The notes under the pieces were generated by a model that was given only the letters and a program-made list of their open reading frames with translations, made no database searches and was not told the DNA's origin. From Mycobacterium gallinarum (lineage in GTDB: Bacteria > Actinomycetota > Actinomycetes > Mycobacteriales > Mycobacteriaceae), in the NCBI RefSeq assembly GCF_010726765.1, contig NZ_AP022601.1, forward strand, positions 1,984,001 through 2,048,000: a DNA stretch of 64,000 nucleotides, read 5' to 3'. Shown piece after piece: positions 36,987 through 46,930 of the stretch. The translations under genes and the position numbers were made by a program. The first letter of the stretch is position 1. Each line of letters opens with the position of its first letter.

Positions 36987-38311
36987 GCGAGCGCACCGTC
37001 GATGTGCGGGTGCCGGAATCGATGGCCCACCGCCTCCAGCTTGGTGGCAGCCACCCGCTGATCGGCTTCGGCGAGCTCTCGTGATCCCTGCTCCCCCAAC
37101 AAGAGCCGAGGCGCCAGCGACGGCACGGGTAGCAGCGTCGGCCGGTGCAGTACCCGGCCGAGCGCCTTCGTGTAGTCGGCGTTACGCACCGGTGCGGGCG
37201 CGACGGCGTTGACCGGACCCGACAGCCGGGCGTCGTACAGCGCGCGGTAGTAGACGTCGAGTAGGTCGTCCAGCGCGATCCAGGACAGCCACTGACGTCC
37301 TCCGCCGACGCGGCCCCCGAGCCCGGCGGCGAACAACGGACGCAGCAGTCGTAGTGTTCCGCCGTTGGCCGACTGCACGATTCCGGTGCGCACATTGACG
37401 ACCCGAAGTCCGGACTCGGCGGCGGGTGCGGTGGCGGCCTCCCAGTCCGCGACGACGTCGGCGAGAAAACCGTCGCCGCGCACGCTGTCCTCGCACAGGA
37501 TGGCATCGCCGCGGTCGAATCCGTAGATGCCGACCGCCGAGGCGCTGACGAACGGCCCGCTGAAGTCACTGGCGGCGGCGAGTTCGGCCAGCCGGCGCGT
37601 CGGTCCGATCCTGCTGTCGCGGATCGCCTCTTTGTGCGCGGCCGTGAACCGGCCCGCGATCGACGCGCCGGCCAGATGCACCACGGCGTCAACGCCCGAC
37701 AACAGGTCGGGGGCGGGATGATCGGGATCCCACTGCCGCTCGTCGGGCGATTGCGCCGCATGGCGCACCAAGCGGATCACCCGGTGCCCGCCGGTGCTCA
37801 AGAACGCCGAAAGCGCGGTGCCGACCAGGCCCGTCGCACCGGTGAGTGCCACCACCATCGGGCGCAATCCCGCATCACGTGCGTCCCGGTGTGCGGCCAG
37901 ATCGTCGGCGAGCTGCCGATGCCGATAGGCGAACATCGGTCGCAGCGCGGCCGCGGGTACCGGCGCGTCGATGCGGTCGTATACGCGCGTTCCCGAAGGC
38001 GCCTCGCCGAACTCGTGGGTGTGGGTCCAGTGTCCGACGATGCGCGGTGGCCAGGACCGGGGTCCGTCGGAGGAGAGCACGTCGACGAATCGGCGTCCGG
38101 GCTCGTACCTGTCGGGATCATGCTGCGCCACCCACCGCAACCCGCCCGGCAGCCCGAGGACCGCGCGGCCGTCAACCAGGGAGTCGGCCTCGCTCACCAC
38201 CTTCATCGGCTGCCACGGCGGTACCAGCCGCCGCATCGCTCCGATTCGCGAGTGCCATTCGAAGACCTCTGCCAGCGGATGGTCGACGACGGTTTCCAAC
38301 TCGATGCCCAT
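36965..38311 (-). CDS. TIGR01777 NAD-dependent epimerase with SRPBCC domain
   Basis: Fusion protein of 448 residues. Residues 1-145 form an SRPBCC/START-like lipid-binding domain; from about 150 an SDR-type Rossmann domain begins with [13 protein letters not shown] and continues with [13 protein letters not shown] and the TIGR01777 region [12 protein letters not shown]. The M. tuberculosis homologue is Rv2216, located elsewhere in that genome beside lipB. Substrate unknown. It is divergent from the phosphoribosyltransferase gene with 82 bp between starts. Confidence 0.9.
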   Translation of the reverse strand: MGIELETVVDHPLAEVFEWHSRIGAMRRLVPPWQPMKVVSEADSLVDGRAVLGLPGGLRWVAQHDPDRYEPGRRFVDVLSSDGPRSWPPRIVGHWTHTHEFGEAPSGTRVYDRIDAPVPAAALRPMFAYRHRQLADDLAAHRDARDAGLRPMVVALTGATGLVGTALSAFLSTGGHRVIRLVRHAAQSPDERQWDPDHPAPDLLSGVDAVVHLAGASIAGRFTAAHKEAIRDSRIGPTRRLAELAAASDFSGPFVSASAVGIYGFDRGDAILCEDSVRGDGFLADVVADWEAATAPAAESGLRVVNVRTGIVQSANGGTLRLLRPLFAAGLGGRVGGGRQWLSWIALDDLLDVYYRALYDARLSGPVNAVAPAPVRNADYTKALGRVLHRPTLLPVPSLAPRLLLGEQGSRELAEADQRVAATKLEAVGHRFRHPHIDGALAHELGHG

Positions 38312-38393
38312 ATGTCGATATTCGTACCCGCAGCGCCGACGGATTGCCCCCGGTCTGGGTATCCAGGGTCGTAATCTGAAATTCGGAGATTCG

Positions 38394-39065
38394 ATGAGCG
38401 GAGTCCGCCGGCTGACCCGCCGAGATGCGGGTCGTGTGTTCCGGGACCGCCGGGAGGCCGGCGACGTCCTGGCACGGGAGTTGGCGTCCTACCGCGACCG
38501 TTGCAACGTGCAGGTGCTGGGGCTGGCCCGGGGTGGTGTCCCGGTCGGCGCGCAGGTCGCCTGTGCTTTGCACGCACCGCTGGACGTGTTCCTGGTCCGT
38601 AAGCTCGGCGTCCCACAGTGGGACGAGCTCGCGATGGGAGCGCTGGCCTCCGGCGGTGGTGTGGTGATCAACGAAAGCCTGGTCCGCAGCCTCGGCATCA
38701 GTGAAGACCAAATACAGGCCGCGATCGAGCGCGAAACGGATGAACTACACCGGCGCGAACACGCCTATCGCGGTGACCGGCCACCGCTCGCGCTGGCCGG
38801 AAAGACGGTGATCCTGGTCGACGACGGGATCGCCACCGGAGCCAGCATGCTCGCCGCGGTGCGTGCGGTGCGAGCCGAGGCCCCCGCCGCAATCGTGGTC
38901 GCCGTGCCCGTCGGGCCGCAATCGACGTGCCGTGACCTCGCGGCCGAAGCCGAAGATGTGGTGTGCGCGATGACGCCGCCGGGATTCGAAGCCGTCGGCC
39001 AGGTGTACGAGGACTTCCACCAGGTCACCGACGATGAGGTACGCGAATTGCTGGCCCGCGGCTGA
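38394..39065 (+). CDS. Phosphoribosyltransferase-family protein
   Basis: Type I PRTase fold, 223 residues. The PRPP-binding loop is [13 protein letters not shown] (139-151), and [14 protein letters not shown] with [11 protein letters not shown] provides the other conserved loops. The specific base or substrate is not known; the family member in M. tuberculosis (Rv2143) is likewise near wag31. The ATG follows GGAGA by five bases; the open frame further upstream is antisense to the epimerase. The stop codon lies inside the first of two tandem hairpin repeats. Confidence 0.88.
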   Translation: MSGVRRLTRRDAGRVFRDRREAGDVLARELASYRDRCNVQVLGLARGGVPVGAQVACALHAPLDVFLVRKLGVPQWDELAMGALASGGGVVINESLVRSLGISEDQIQAAIERETDELHRREHAYRGDRPPLALAGKTVILVDDGIATGASMLAAVRAVRAEAPAAIVVAVPVGPQSTCRDLAAEAEDVVCAMTPPGFEAVGQVYEDFHQVTDDEVRELLARG

Positions 39066-39103
39066 GCCGCGAATTCAACACCCGCGGCTGAGCCGCGAAT
39101 TCA
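39055..39103. repeat. Tandem 23-bp direct repeats, each a hairpin
   Basis: Two identical 23-bp copies (39055-39077 and 39081-39103) separated by 3 bp. Each holds the inverted repeat CGCGGC-TGA-GCCGCG followed by AATTCA. The first copy contains the last codons and TGA stop of the phosphoribosyltransferase gene. Located between two convergent genes, they could act as a tandem, U-less terminator pair; alternatively the second is a recent duplication. Confidence 0.85.
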
Positions 39104-39119
39104 GTTCAGTCCCAACGAT

Positions 39120-39428
39120 TTAGCGATTGCGGTCGTCGCCCGCGACGTCGTCGGCCTGCTCGACGACCGTCGTCTCCGCTTCGTAATCGGGCTCCGCGGC
39201 GGGATCCGCGGACTCCGGATATTCCTCGTCGAACTCCGCGACTTCGTCTCGCTCGACGGCACCGTCATCGTTTCGCGAGCGGTCCCGGATCGCATCCACG
39301 ATCAGTAGCACCACGCCGATCACGCTGGCGGCGATGCACACCCATGCGATCAGCTCATTGCTGGTGACAACGGCGGTGACCAGCGCGGCCAGGCCGATGA
39401 CTGCGAGCACGAGCGCAACGATCAACAT
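39120..39428 (-). CDS. Small two-helix membrane protein
   Basis: Protein of 102 residues beside wag31, position-equivalent to M. tuberculosis Rv2144c. Two hydrophobic helices (about 2-22 and 26-46) are followed by a very acidic cytoplasmic tail (DEVAEFDEEYPESAD, many Glu/Asp). Function unknown. Its location beside the polar-growth scaffold suggests, but does not prove, an envelope or division role. Confidence 0.82.
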   Translation of the reverse strand: MLIVALVLAVIGLAALVTAVVTSNELIAWVCIAASVIGVVLLIVDAIRDRSRNDDGAVERDEVAEFDEEYPESADPAAEPDYEAETTVVEQADDVAGDDRNR

Positions 39429-39474
39429 GGATCAACCCTGGGTCGACGGGACACGGCCTGCGAAACGCCGATGA

Positions 39475-40290
39475 CTAGTTGTTGCCGCGGTTGAACTGGT
39501 TGAAACTGCCGGAGTCGTTGTTGGCGCTGGAGTCCACCGGTGCGGCGGAGCCGCGCTGTCCGAGTTCCTCGAGCTGCGACTCCAGGTAGGTCTTGAGCCG
39601 GGTGCGGTATTCACGCTCGAACGTGCGTAGCTGTTCAAGGCGGCCTTCCAGCACGGTGCGCTGCTGGTTGATGGTCCCCATGATCTCGGAATGCTTGCGC
39701 TCGGCGTCGGCCTGCAGGGCGTCGGCCTTCTCCTGGGCCTGCCGCAGCTGGGTCTCGGACCGGGTCTGAGCGTCGGCGAGCAGGGCGTCGGCGCGTTGAC
39801 GGGCCTCGGCGACGGTGGTCTCCGCGGTCTGGCGCGCCTCGCTGACCATGGCGTCTGCCTGGGCGCGGGCGTCGGCGAGCATCTTGTCGGACTCAGCCTG
39901 GGCGGAGCCCGTCAACCGGTCCGCGGTGTCCTGGGCCAGGGCCAGCACGCGAGCCGCCTTGATCGCCTGATCCTCGGTGGTCGACTGTTGGGCCGCGGGC
40001 GCCTCGTATACGGGCTGGGGGGCAGGCTCGGGTGCGGGCGCAGGTGTCGGAGCAGGCTCGTACTGCGGAATCGACTGCGTCGACTGGCCGCCACCGCCGC
40101 CACCGGACGCCAGCTCCTGGTCCAGCTCGGCGACTCGCTGACGCAAATCAGCGTTCTCCTCGATGAGGCGGGTCAGCTCGTTCTCAACCAGATCGAGGAA
40201 CGCGTCGACCTCGTCCTCGTTGTAGCCGCGCTTGCCGATGGGTGGCTTGCTGAACGCGACGTTGTGAACGTCGGCTGGTGTGAGCGGCAT
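39475..40290 (-). CDS. wag31: Cell-wall polarity protein Wag31 (DivIVA)
   Basis: Coiled-coil scaffold that marks cell poles and organises tip growth in mycobacteria. The 271 residues have the N-terminal DivIVA membrane-binding domain ([20 protein letters not shown], then [17 protein letters not shown]), a Gly run and Pro/Ala-rich linker (about 63-100), and a long C-terminal coiled coil full of Ala/Gln/Glu (105-240). The linker contains Thr residues near position 70, the area of the PknA/B phosphorylation site in M. tuberculosis. AAGGGGG precedes the ATG. Confidence 0.97.
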   Translation of the reverse strand: MPLTPADVHNVAFSKPPIGKRGYNEDEVDAFLDLVENELTRLIEENADLRQRVAELDQELASGGGGGGQSTQSIPQYEPAPTPAPAPEPAPQPVYEAPAAQQSTTEDQAIKAARVLALAQDTADRLTGSAQAESDKMLADARAQADAMVSEARQTAETTVAEARQRADALLADAQTRSETQLRQAQEKADALQADAERKHSEIMGTINQQRTVLEGRLEQLRTFEREYRTRLKTYLESQLEELGQRGSAAPVDSSANNDSGSFNQFNRGNN

Positions 40291-40330
40291 TCTCTGCCCC
40301 CTTGAAGTCTGGACCGTAAACCGATCTCAA

Positions 40331-40336
40331 AGTGTA
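40331..40336 (-). promoter_or_regulatory. Predicted -10 box of the wag31 promoter
   Basis: TACACT on the minus strand, a good SigA-type -10, lies about 40 bp before the wag31 ATG; no strong -35 was seen at normal spacing. The rest of the 262-bp gap towards yggT shows an AT-richer patch near 40400-40430 and no convincing gene. Confidence 0.5.
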
Positions 40337-40552
40337 GAGCCTCGCTGGAACGTAACTGGCGTCCATCCTGTCACACCAGACCCGGCGGTTGCGGGAGAGC
40401 CCAATAATTAAGAGCGAATTTCAATGTTCCCGGCAAGTTCCCGCGCAAGTTCCCCGCCGACGATGTCGCGAATCGGTGAACGAATATCGACCTCGGCAAA
40501 CCCCCGGATGACGGCCGTCGCTAACGCCAAATCCGCGGCGTGCCGACCGATC

Positions 40553-40843
40553 TCAGACCGCTGCGCCGAATGCCAGCTGCATGCCGATGAACGCCAGGAG
40601 CAGCAGCACCATGATCGACAGATCGAAGCGAACGGCGCCTATCGTGAGCTGCGGAATGATCCGGCGCAACAGCTTCACGGGCGGATCGGTCACGGTCATG
40701 ATCAGCTCCAGGATCACCACCGTCACCCCCTTGGGCTGCCAGTCCCGGGAAAACGAACGAATGAACTCCACGACGACCCGGGCGATCAGCAGCAGCCAGA
40801 ACACGAACAGGGCGAAGCCCAGGATCGAGAAGAATTGCGACAA
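40553..40843 (-). CDS. YggT-family membrane protein
   Basis: Small membrane protein of 96 residues with two hydrophobic regions (about 4-26 and 68-92) joined by the conserved SFSRDWQPKGVTVVILE and TDPPVKLLRRIIP stretch of the YggT family. YggT proteins are encoded beside sepF and divIVA in many Gram-positive bacteria and are thought to act in division or osmotic response. The TTG at 40843 has GTGAGG upstream and gives the 96-residue length of the M. tuberculosis homologue (Rv2146c); upstream in-frame starts lack support. Confidence 0.88.
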   Translation of the reverse strand: MSQFFSILGFALFVFWLLLIARVVVEFIRSFSRDWQPKGVTVVILELIMTVTDPPVKLLRRIIPQLTIGAVRFDLSIMVLLLLAFIGMQLAFGAAV

Positions 40844-41002
40844 CGGAGCCGACCTCACTACAGGTGTGACATTCGATACAGGCACAAGGCCGCGCACGCC
40901 TGAAGCCGGAGCGCTCGCGCGACGCCGCCAGCCTACCTGGCACGTTCGGTGACGGCGTCGGCGCCGATGGCCCCAAACCGCTCAGGACCTACTGATCGGC
41001 AG

Positions 41003-41656
41003 CTACTGATAGGCGTAGAAGCCGGCTTCAGCGATACGGCGCCGCTGCTCGGCCGTGACGTCCACATCGGCGGGCGACAGCAGGAAGACCTTGGTCGCGA
41101 CCTTGTCAAATGAACCGCGCAGTGCGAATGCCAGCCCGGCCGCGAAGTCGACCAGCCGCTTAGCGTCGGCGTTGTCCATGGTCACGAGGTCCATGATCAC
41201 CGGGGTCCCGTCGCGGAACCGCTCACCGATGGTGCGGGCCTCGCCGTAGTCCTTGGGCCGCAACGTGGTGATCTTCGACATCGGGCTGCCCGCCTCGAAC
41301 AGCTCGGCCATCCGGCGCGGATCCATCGCGAGTGCACCGCGGGTGGAACCGCGCAACGCGCCCAGCCGGGAGGATGCGCGCTCGAAGTCGCGCGTGCCGC
41401 GCATCCTCGGCTCGAATCGATCTTCGTCACGGAACCCACCGCGATACCCACCGGGTGCGTCGTCGTACTCGTCGTAGCCGCCGCGACCGGGACCGTAGCC
41501 GTCAGCCTCGAAGCGGTCGTCGAACCGGTCCTCACGCGAACGGCGTGAGTATCCACCGCGCGAGGTGCCGCGGTCGTCGTCTTCGTAGTACTCGTCGTCA
41601 TAGTCGTCCATAGGGGCCATCCCGAAGTAGGCCTTGACCTTGTGGAGTGTGCTCAT
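41003..41656 (-). CDS. sepF: Cell division protein SepF
   Basis: Membrane anchor of FtsZ in actinobacteria. The 217 residues have an N-terminal amphipathic helix ([15 protein letters not shown]), a long acidic/Arg/Gly/Tyr-rich flexible linker (about 17-100), and the C-terminal SepF/DUF552 domain ([38 protein letters not shown]) that binds the FtsZ tail. Its ATG overlaps the yggS stop (ATGA). Confidence 0.96.
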   Translation of the reverse strand: MSTLHKVKAYFGMAPMDDYDDEYYEDDDRGTSRGGYSRRSREDRFDDRFEADGYGPGRGGYDEYDDAPGGYRGGFRDEDRFEPRMRGTRDFERASSRLGALRGSTRGALAMDPRRMAELFEAGSPMSKITTLRPKDYGEARTIGERFRDGTPVIMDLVTMDNADAKRLVDFAAGLAFALRGSFDKVATKVFLLSPADVDVTAEQRRRIAEAGFYAYQ

Positions 41657-42465
41657 CGCTCGACCCTTCTGATGACTTCCGACTCTGGTGTCTGTGATGA
41701 AGATGTGACTGGAGTGACTACTTCAGGTGACGTTAGAGGACGAGGCCCCATTAGCGCGGTACCGACACGCACACACGTCGAGCCGTGTTGAACCGCCGCC
41801 TCGAGGTCGCCGGACATCCCCGCTGACAGTTCTAGGCGCTGCGGATAGTCGCGCTGTACCCGCGCGAGCTCGGATTGCAGGCGGCCGAACGCCTGGTCCG
41901 GGTCCGATCCCAACGGCGGAATCGCCATCAGCCCAACGAACTCCAGGCCCTCGCCAGCCTCGGCCGCGGCGCAGACCTCGTCGACCAACGCCGGGTGCTC
42001 GACGTCCACGCCGCCGCGCTGGGTGTCGCCGTCGAGGCTTATCTGTATGTAGACGCGAAGCGGCGCGGCGCGCTCACCGTCGGCCAACGCCCGCGCCGCG
42101 GCGCGGTTCAATGCGTCGACGACGCGCACATTGTCGACCGAGTGCGCGGCATACGCCCAGGACGCGATCGACCGCGCCTTATTGCGCTGGATACGTCCGA
42201 CCATGTGCCAGCGAATGGGTGCGCCGCCCACACTATTGGCGACTTCGGCCGCTTTATTCGCCGCTTCCTGTTCGCGCGATTCGCCAAATGCCTCGCACCC
42301 TAAATGGTGCAGAATTGTTACATCGGCGGCCGGAAAGAATTTGGTGATGGGCAGCAATTCAATTTCGTCGGAATTGCGGCCGGCCGCCTCGGCCGCCGCG
42401 GTGAGCCGGGCTCGTACGGCGGCCAGCGCGTCGGCAAGCTCCTGTTCGCGAGTGGCTGCCGTCAT
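41653..42465 (-). CDS. YggS/PROSC-family PLP homeostasis protein
   Basis: Pyridoxal-phosphate-binding protein with an alanine-racemase-like barrel, involved in PLP and amino-acid balance rather than a known reaction. The 270 residues from ATG 42465 place the PLP Lys at K42 (PITKFFPA), with the family motifs [18 protein letters not shown] and [10 protein letters not shown]. An ATG six codons upstream (42483) would overlap pgeF by 13 bp. C-terminal 25 residues are extra Thr/Ser-rich sequence. Confidence 0.93.
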   Translation of the reverse strand: MTAATREQELADALAAVRARLTAAAEAAGRNSDEIELLPITKFFPAADVTILHHLGCEAFGESREQEAANKAAEVANSVGGAPIRWHMVGRIQRNKARSIASWAYAAHSVDNVRVVDALNRAAARALADGERAAPLRVYIQISLDGDTQRGGVDVEHPALVDEVCAAAEAGEGLEFVGLMAIPPLGSDPDQAFGRLQSELARVQRDYPQRLELSAGMSGDLEAAVQHGSTCVRVGTALMGPRPLTSPEVVTPVTSSSQTPESEVIRRVER

Positions 42466-42470
42466 CAGCG

Positions 42471-43178
42471 TCACTCCATCCACACCAGAGACGCCAAGCG
42501 TCCCGTCGGTGCATCGCGCCGATGGCTGAACAGGTTGCGGTCCTCCACCGTGCAGCGCGGGTCCACGTCGATGGATCTAATGCCCAAATCCGTTAACTGC
42601 CGGGCAATTCCGGCCCGCAAGTCAAGCCCCGGGGTATTTCTGGTCGTCGTCGTGCGGCTGCCGGGAAGCGTCATCTCGACCTCAGCGGCCATCGCCTCGG
42701 GGACCTCATAGTTGCGTCCGCTGATCGACGGGCCGAGCAGTACCGAGATGTCCTCGACGTGCGCACCCACGTCGAGCATCGCCTCGACCGTGCGCGCCAC
42801 GATGCCGTTCTGCGCCCCCACCCGTCCCGCGTGCGCGCCGGCCACGACTCCGGCGCGCGCATCCCCTAATAAAACCGGAACACAATCGGCGGTTACCACG
42901 GCCAAAGCCAAACGCGCCCTGGTGGTAACCAACGCATCGGTTTTGTCTACCGGCTCGGTCTGATGTTCGTCGACCACGACCACGCGATCACTGTGCACCT
43001 GGTTCATCCACACGACACCGTCGTCGCCCAGCCCGATCGCCGCAGCGAGCCGCTTGCGGTTGGCGGCCACCGCGGCCTGGTCGTCGCCGACATGGTCGCC
43101 GAGATTGAAGGTGTCGAACGGCGGCGCGGAGACACCACCGGCGCGCGTCGTTGTCACGCGCCGAATACGAACCGTCAC
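42471..43178 (-). CDS. pgeF: Polyphenol oxidase/laccase-domain protein (YfiH, PgeF)
   Basis: Member of the YlmD/YfiH family; the E. coli protein edits peptidoglycan precursors by removing mis-incorporated Ser, and others deaminate purine nucleosides. The 235 residues keep the metal-site residues: His of VHSDRV, Cys of ADCVPVLL and His of GAHAGR. The GTG at 43178 follows GGGAAAC. An open frame of 48 codons further upstream overlaps ftsZ and is not coding. Located directly after ftsZ, as in other actinobacterial dcw clusters. Confidence 0.92.
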   Translation of the reverse strand: MTVRIRRVTTTRAGGVSAPPFDTFNLGDHVGDDQAAVAANRKRLAAAIGLGDDGVVWMNQVHSDRVVVVDEHQTEPVDKTDALVTTRARLALAVVTADCVPVLLGDARAGVVAGAHAGRVGAQNGIVARTVEAMLDVGAHVEDISVLLGPSISGRNYEVPEAMAAEVEMTLPGSRTTTTRNTPGLDLRAGIARQLTDLGIRSIDVDPRCTVEDRNLFSHRRDAPTGRLASLVWME

Positions 43179-43233
43179 GTTTCCCAGTATCGCGGCGATG
43201 AGGCTCTCGGACGAAGAGCGGAGAGCACGGGAA

Positions 43234-44367
43234 TCAGTGGCGCATGAACGGCGGCACGTCGACGTCATCGTCGTCGTCCCCGCCGATGCTGACCGTCGCA
43301 CCGTTGGTGTGCACCGGCACACTGACGGCGTCGGCGGGCTCGAACAGCTGTGATGTCACCTTGCCCGCGGCCGCAGGTGCGATGGCCTGTCCGGCACCCA
43401 CCACCGGCTTGCGTCCCGGCCCCGCGGAATCGAAGCCGGCCGCGATCACCGTGACCCGGACCTCGTCGCCCAGCGAGTCGTCGATGACGGTGCCGAAGAT
43501 GATGTTCGCTTCCGCGTGCGCCGCTTCCTGAACCAGCGACGCCGCCTCGTTGATCTCGAAGAGTCCGAGGTCGCTGCCGCCGGCCACCGACAACAGCACA
43601 CCCTGAGCGCCCTCCATGGACGCCTCGAGCAGCGGCGAATTGATCGCGATTTCCGCTGCCTTGAGCGCCCGGCCGTCGCCGCGGGCCGAGCCGATACCCA
43701 TCAATGCGGTGCCGGCGCCGCTCATCACGCCCTTGACGTCGGCGAAGTCGACGTTGATCAGACCAGGCGTGGTGATCAGGTCGGTGATGCCCTGCACACC
43801 GTTGAGGAGTACCTCGTCGGCGCTGCGGAACGCGTCCATCAAGGACACCGCGGCATCACCCATCTGCAGCAGTCGGTCGTTGGGGATCACGATGAGGGTG
43901 TCGCAGCTCTCCCGCAAAGCGGTGATGCCGGTCTCGGCTTGATTGCTGCGGCGCTTGCCCTCGAAGGAGAACGGTCGCGTCACCACACCGACGGTCAGCG
44001 CACCGAGCTTGCGCGCGATGGTCGCCACGACGGGCGCGCCACCGGTACCGGTGCCGCCACCTTCGCCTGCGGTGACGAACACCATGTCGGCACCGCGCAG
44101 CAGTTCCTCGATGTCGTCCTTGGCGTCCTCGGCCGCCTTGCGCCCGACCTCGGGGTCAGCACCGGCGCCGAGCCCGCGGGTGGAGTCGCGGCCCACGTCG
44201 AGCTTGACGTCGGCATCGCTCATCAACAGAGCTTGCGCGTCGGTGTTGATGGCGATGAACTCAACGCCCTTAAGGCCCTGCTCGATCATCCGGTTGACGG
44301 CGTTGACGCCGCCGCCGCCGATGCCGACGACCTTGATCACGGCGAGGTAGTTATGCGGGGGGGTCAT
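43234..44367 (-). CDS. ftsZ: Tubulin-like cell division GTPase FtsZ
   Basis: Polymerises into the Z-ring. The 377 residues include the GTP-binding loops [14 protein letters not shown] and the tubulin signature GGGTGTG (103-109), the T7 loop ([10 protein letters not shown]) and a short acidic tail ending [10 protein letters not shown], the site for SepF and FtsW. The ATG at 44367 has GGAGGAAAGGG upstream; an ATG 15 codons earlier is less well placed. It has its own promoter in the 176-bp gap after ftsQ. Confidence 0.98.
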   Translation of the reverse strand: MTPPHNYLAVIKVVGIGGGGVNAVNRMIEQGLKGVEFIAINTDAQALLMSDADVKLDVGRDSTRGLGAGADPEVGRKAAEDAKDDIEELLRGADMVFVTAGEGGGTGTGGAPVVATIARKLGALTVGVVTRPFSFEGKRRSNQAETGITALRESCDTLIVIPNDRLLQMGDAAVSLMDAFRSADEVLLNGVQGITDLITTPGLINVDFADVKGVMSGAGTALMGIGSARGDGRALKAAEIAINSPLLEASMEGAQGVLLSVAGGSDLGLFEINEAASLVQEAAHAEANIIFGTVIDDSLGDEVRVTVIAAGFDSAGPGRKPVVGAGQAIAPAAAGKVTSQLFEPADAVSVPVHTNGATVSIGGDDDDDVDVPPFMRH

Positions 44368-44441
44368 CGGATCGCCCTTTCCTCCCAGGTTGGCTGTCGA
44401 CACGCGGATCACCTCGGCAAACTCTCAACCTCAACCAGAGG

Positions 44442-44471
44442 GTTATAGTTATGTCAAGTTGGTCCGTGCAA
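44442..44471 (-). promoter_or_regulatory. Predicted ftsZ promoter
   Basis: On the minus strand TTGCAC (-35, 44471-44466) and TATAAC (-10, 44447-44442) are separated by 18 bp, a strong SigA-like pair. Transcription would start near 44435, giving a leader of about 70 nt. A second TTGACA overlaps the spacer. This would uncouple FtsZ level from the mur genes. Confidence 0.6.
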
Positions 44472-44543
44472 CCAGAACGGTAGGGCGCGGTCGCGGACGA
44501 TCCGTGCAGGCGCGCCGACGCGCACGCAAAGATTTCTGCGCAA

Positions 44544-45488
44544 TTACTTGACGGTCGGCAGATCCGGACTGGAGACGTCGTAGGTCTTGCCCGGCTGGGT
44601 GAGCAGCGCGCCGAGCTTGAGCGCCTTCTCCTCCGTGCGATCGGTCGTCCCCCAGATCACCTGGCGTCCATCGGTGAGCTGCAGGGTGATGGCCGCGACC
44701 GAGGGGGCGTCGACACGGGCAACCTGGGCGGCGACCTCTGGTCGCAGCGACGTCATCACCTCGAGCGCGGCCTTCGTGGGGGCGTCGTTGGGTCCGGGAT
44801 TCTTCGTATCGAGGTACGGCACGCCCGGCGGCGGCACCCCAATCGCGAAGTCCACGCCGTCGCGGTCGAAGAGGTGCGGTCCGTCCGGATAGTCCTTGAC
44901 CACCACCGGTTCACGCTCGACGATGGTCACCCGTAGCGTCGAGGGATACTCCCGCTGCACCCGCACGGTCGCGACGCGCCGGATCCCGGCGATCCGCTCG
45001 GCGACCGTGTCGGTGTCGACCTGTAACAACGGCGTCCCCGGCGCGACGCCCGCGGCGGTGGTCACTTCCTCCTGCGTCACCGAACCCAGTCCGACGACGA
45101 CGACGTTGCGGGCGGACATCACCGGCGTGAAGTACAGCAGGAGGCCGAGTCCGACGACGATCACGCTGATCAACGCCGACCACATCAGAACCTTCAGACC
45201 CCGAACCGCGCCGCGCCCAACCTTTTTCGTGCTGACGATCCCGGTGGCGCGCCGCTTGGCCTCGCGACGCGCCTCTTCGATGGCGGTGGCGCGGGCCTGG
45301 GCCGCGCGTCGTTCTTCGCGTTCCCGTCGTGCGCGGCGACGCGGTCCCTCGAAATCGGTTTCCTGCGGCTCGGCGTCTGGTTCCGCCGGCGCGTCCCCCT
45401 CGACGGCTTCGGCCTCGGCCGGCGCCTCGCTTGTTTCGGCCTCGGCGGTCGGCTCGGCGGCTTGCGACGGTTCGGTGGGTTCGGTCAT
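44544..45488 (-). CDS. ftsQ: Cell division protein FtsQ
   Basis: Bitopic divisome protein of 314 residues. A long acidic Glu/Ala-rich cytoplasmic region (1-50) is followed by a basic segment, one membrane helix (about 103-123: [20 protein letters not shown]) and an extracytoplasmic POTRA domain (about 128-195) plus FtsQ domain. It connects FtsZ-side and periplasmic division proteins. ATGA overlap with murC. Confidence 0.95.
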   Translation of the reverse strand: MTEPTEPSQAAEPTAEAETSEAPAEAEAVEGDAPAEPDAEPQETDFEGPRRRARREREERRAAQARATAIEEARREAKRRATGIVSTKKVGRGAVRGLKVLMWSALISVIVVGLGLLLYFTPVMSARNVVVVGLGSVTQEEVTTAAGVAPGTPLLQVDTDTVAERIAGIRRVATVRVQREYPSTLRVTIVEREPVVVKDYPDGPHLFDRDGVDFAIGVPPPGVPYLDTKNPGPNDAPTKAALEVMTSLRPEVAAQVARVDAPSVAAITLQLTDGRQVIWGTTDRTEEKALKLGALLTQPGKTYDVSSPDLPTVK

Positions 45489-46930
45489 CGAACCGGTCCG
45501 CCGGGTGCACCGCGGTTGGCCTTGGCCCGCAGCGCCGCAAGGATTTCCGTGCCGAGCATCGTGACGTCGCCCGCCCCCATGGTTGTGATGACGTCACCGG
45601 GGCGAACCGCTTCGGCGACCCGTTCGGCGACGGCCGAGAAGTCCGGAATGTAGGTGACCGGAACGGTGACGTGTTCGGCCACGCTCGCACCGCTGATACC
45701 CGGTATGGGCTGTTCGCGTGCCGCGTAGACGTCGAGCACGAAAACCTGGTCGGCGGTGTTCAGCGCCTGCCCGAACTCCCGCGCGAAAGCCTCTGTCCGC
45801 GAATACAAATGGGGCTGGAAGACCACAACCGAGCGGCCTGTCCCCGCCACCGTCCGCAATGTGCTCAGGTTGGCGTTCACCTCAGTCGGATGGTGCGCGT
45901 AGTCGTCGAAGACACGCACGCCGTTGACGGTGCCGACCAACTCCAGACGGCGGCGCACACCTTCGAAGCCGGCCAATCCGTCCAGCACGGCGTCGACGGG
46001 CGCCCCGACGTTCACGGCCGCGATCAGCGCGGCCAGCGCATTGAGCGCCATATGTCGGCCCGGCACCGCCAGCCGCAGCACCCACGGCTCCGGGTCGCCG
46101 GCCAGCTTGATGTGTGCGACGGCGCCGGTGTCGTGTTGTTCCCAGCTCAGCAGCGCGGCGTCGGTCGCCACGGCTGGATCGCTGCCGTAGCGCAACACCC
46201 GGATGCCGAGGGCCGCCGTGCGTTCGGCGAGCGCGGCGGCACCGGGGTCGTCGACGCACACCACAAGTGCGCCACCGGGTTTGATGCGTTCGACGAAGTC
46301 GTCGAAGACGGCGCGGTAGGCCTCCACGCTGCCGTAGAAATCGAGGTGGTCGGCGTCGATGTTGGTGACCACCGCGATGTCGGGGCTGTACTCCAGCAGC
46401 GAGCCGTCGCTCTCGTCGGCCTCCGCGACGAAGTAGTCGCCGCTGCCGTGGTGGGCGTTGGTGCCCGCCTCGCCGAGATCGCCGCCGACCGCGAAGGACG
46501 GGTCGAACCCGCAATGCTGCAGGGCGACGATCAGCATCGACGTGGTCGTCGTCTTGCCGTGGGTGCCGGTCACCATCAGGGTGGTGTCACCGGCCATGAG
46601 CTTGGCCAGCACGACGGGCCGCAGGATCACCGGGATGCCGCGGCGGCGGGCCTCGACCAGTTCTGGGTTCGTCTTGGGGATCGCGGCATGCGTGGTGACG
46701 ACAGCCGTCGGTCCGCCCGGCAGCAGGTCGAGGGAGGATTCGTCGTGCCCGATGCGAATCGACGCCCCGCGGGCCTGCAGCGCCACCACGCCACGCGATT
46801 CCTTGGCATCCGAGCCGGACACCATGCCGCCGCGGTCCAGCAGAATGCGGGCAATACCCGACATACCGGCTCCGCCGATGCCGACCATGTGCACCCGCTG
46901 CAACTCCTCTGGGAGTGACTTCGCGTTCAC
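45485..46930 (-). CDS. murC: UDP-N-acetylmuramate--L-alanine ligase
   Basis: Adds L-Ala to UDP-MurNAc with ATP, the first step of the peptide stem. The 481-residue cytoplasmic enzyme has the N-terminal [14 protein letters not shown] motif, the ATP loop [13 protein letters not shown] and the Mur-ligase His/Asn region HPTEVNANL. Order within the cluster and ATGA overlaps with murG and ftsQ show one transcript. Confidence 0.97.
   Translation of the reverse strand: MNAKSLPEELQRVHMVGIGGAGMSGIARILLDRGGMVSGSDAKESRGVVALQARGASIRIGHDESSLDLLPGGPTAVVTTHAAIPKTNPELVEARRRGIPVILRPVVLAKLMAGDTTLMVTGTHGKTTTTSMLIVALQHCGFDPSFAVGGDLGEAGTNAHHGSGDYFVAEADESDGSLLEYSPDIAVVTNIDADHLDFYGSVEAYRAVFDDFVERIKPGGALVVCVDDPGAAALAERTAALGIRVLRYGSDPAVATDAALLSWEQHDTGAVAHIKLAGDPEPWVLRLAVPGRHMALNALAALIAAVNVGAPVDAVLDGLAGFEGVRRRLELVGTVNGVRVFDDYAHHPTEVNANLSTLRTVAGTGRSVVVFQPHLYSRTEAFAREFGQALNTADQVFVLDVYAAREQPIPGISGASVAEHVTVPVTYIPDFSAVAERVAEAVRPGDVITTMGAGDVTMLGTEILAALRAKANRGAPGGPVR

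Noticed and set aside
40408..40530. Minus-strand 40-codon frame between yggT and wag31
   Set aside because: It reads like protein (AEVDIRSPIRDIVGGEL) but has only a TTG start without a ribosome-binding site and continues upstream as a shadow of yggT. It deserves a conservation check only.
40865..40880. CRP-like TGTGA-N6-ATACA just upstream of yggT
   Set aside because: Only one half-site is good, and it lies about 22 bp from the start codon, inside an alternative coding start; chance match likely.
42471..43322. 48-codon upstream extension of pgeF into ftsZ
   Set aside because: Cys/Arg/Ser-rich shadow of the ftsZ 3' end; GTG at 43178 with GGGAAAC gives the family start.
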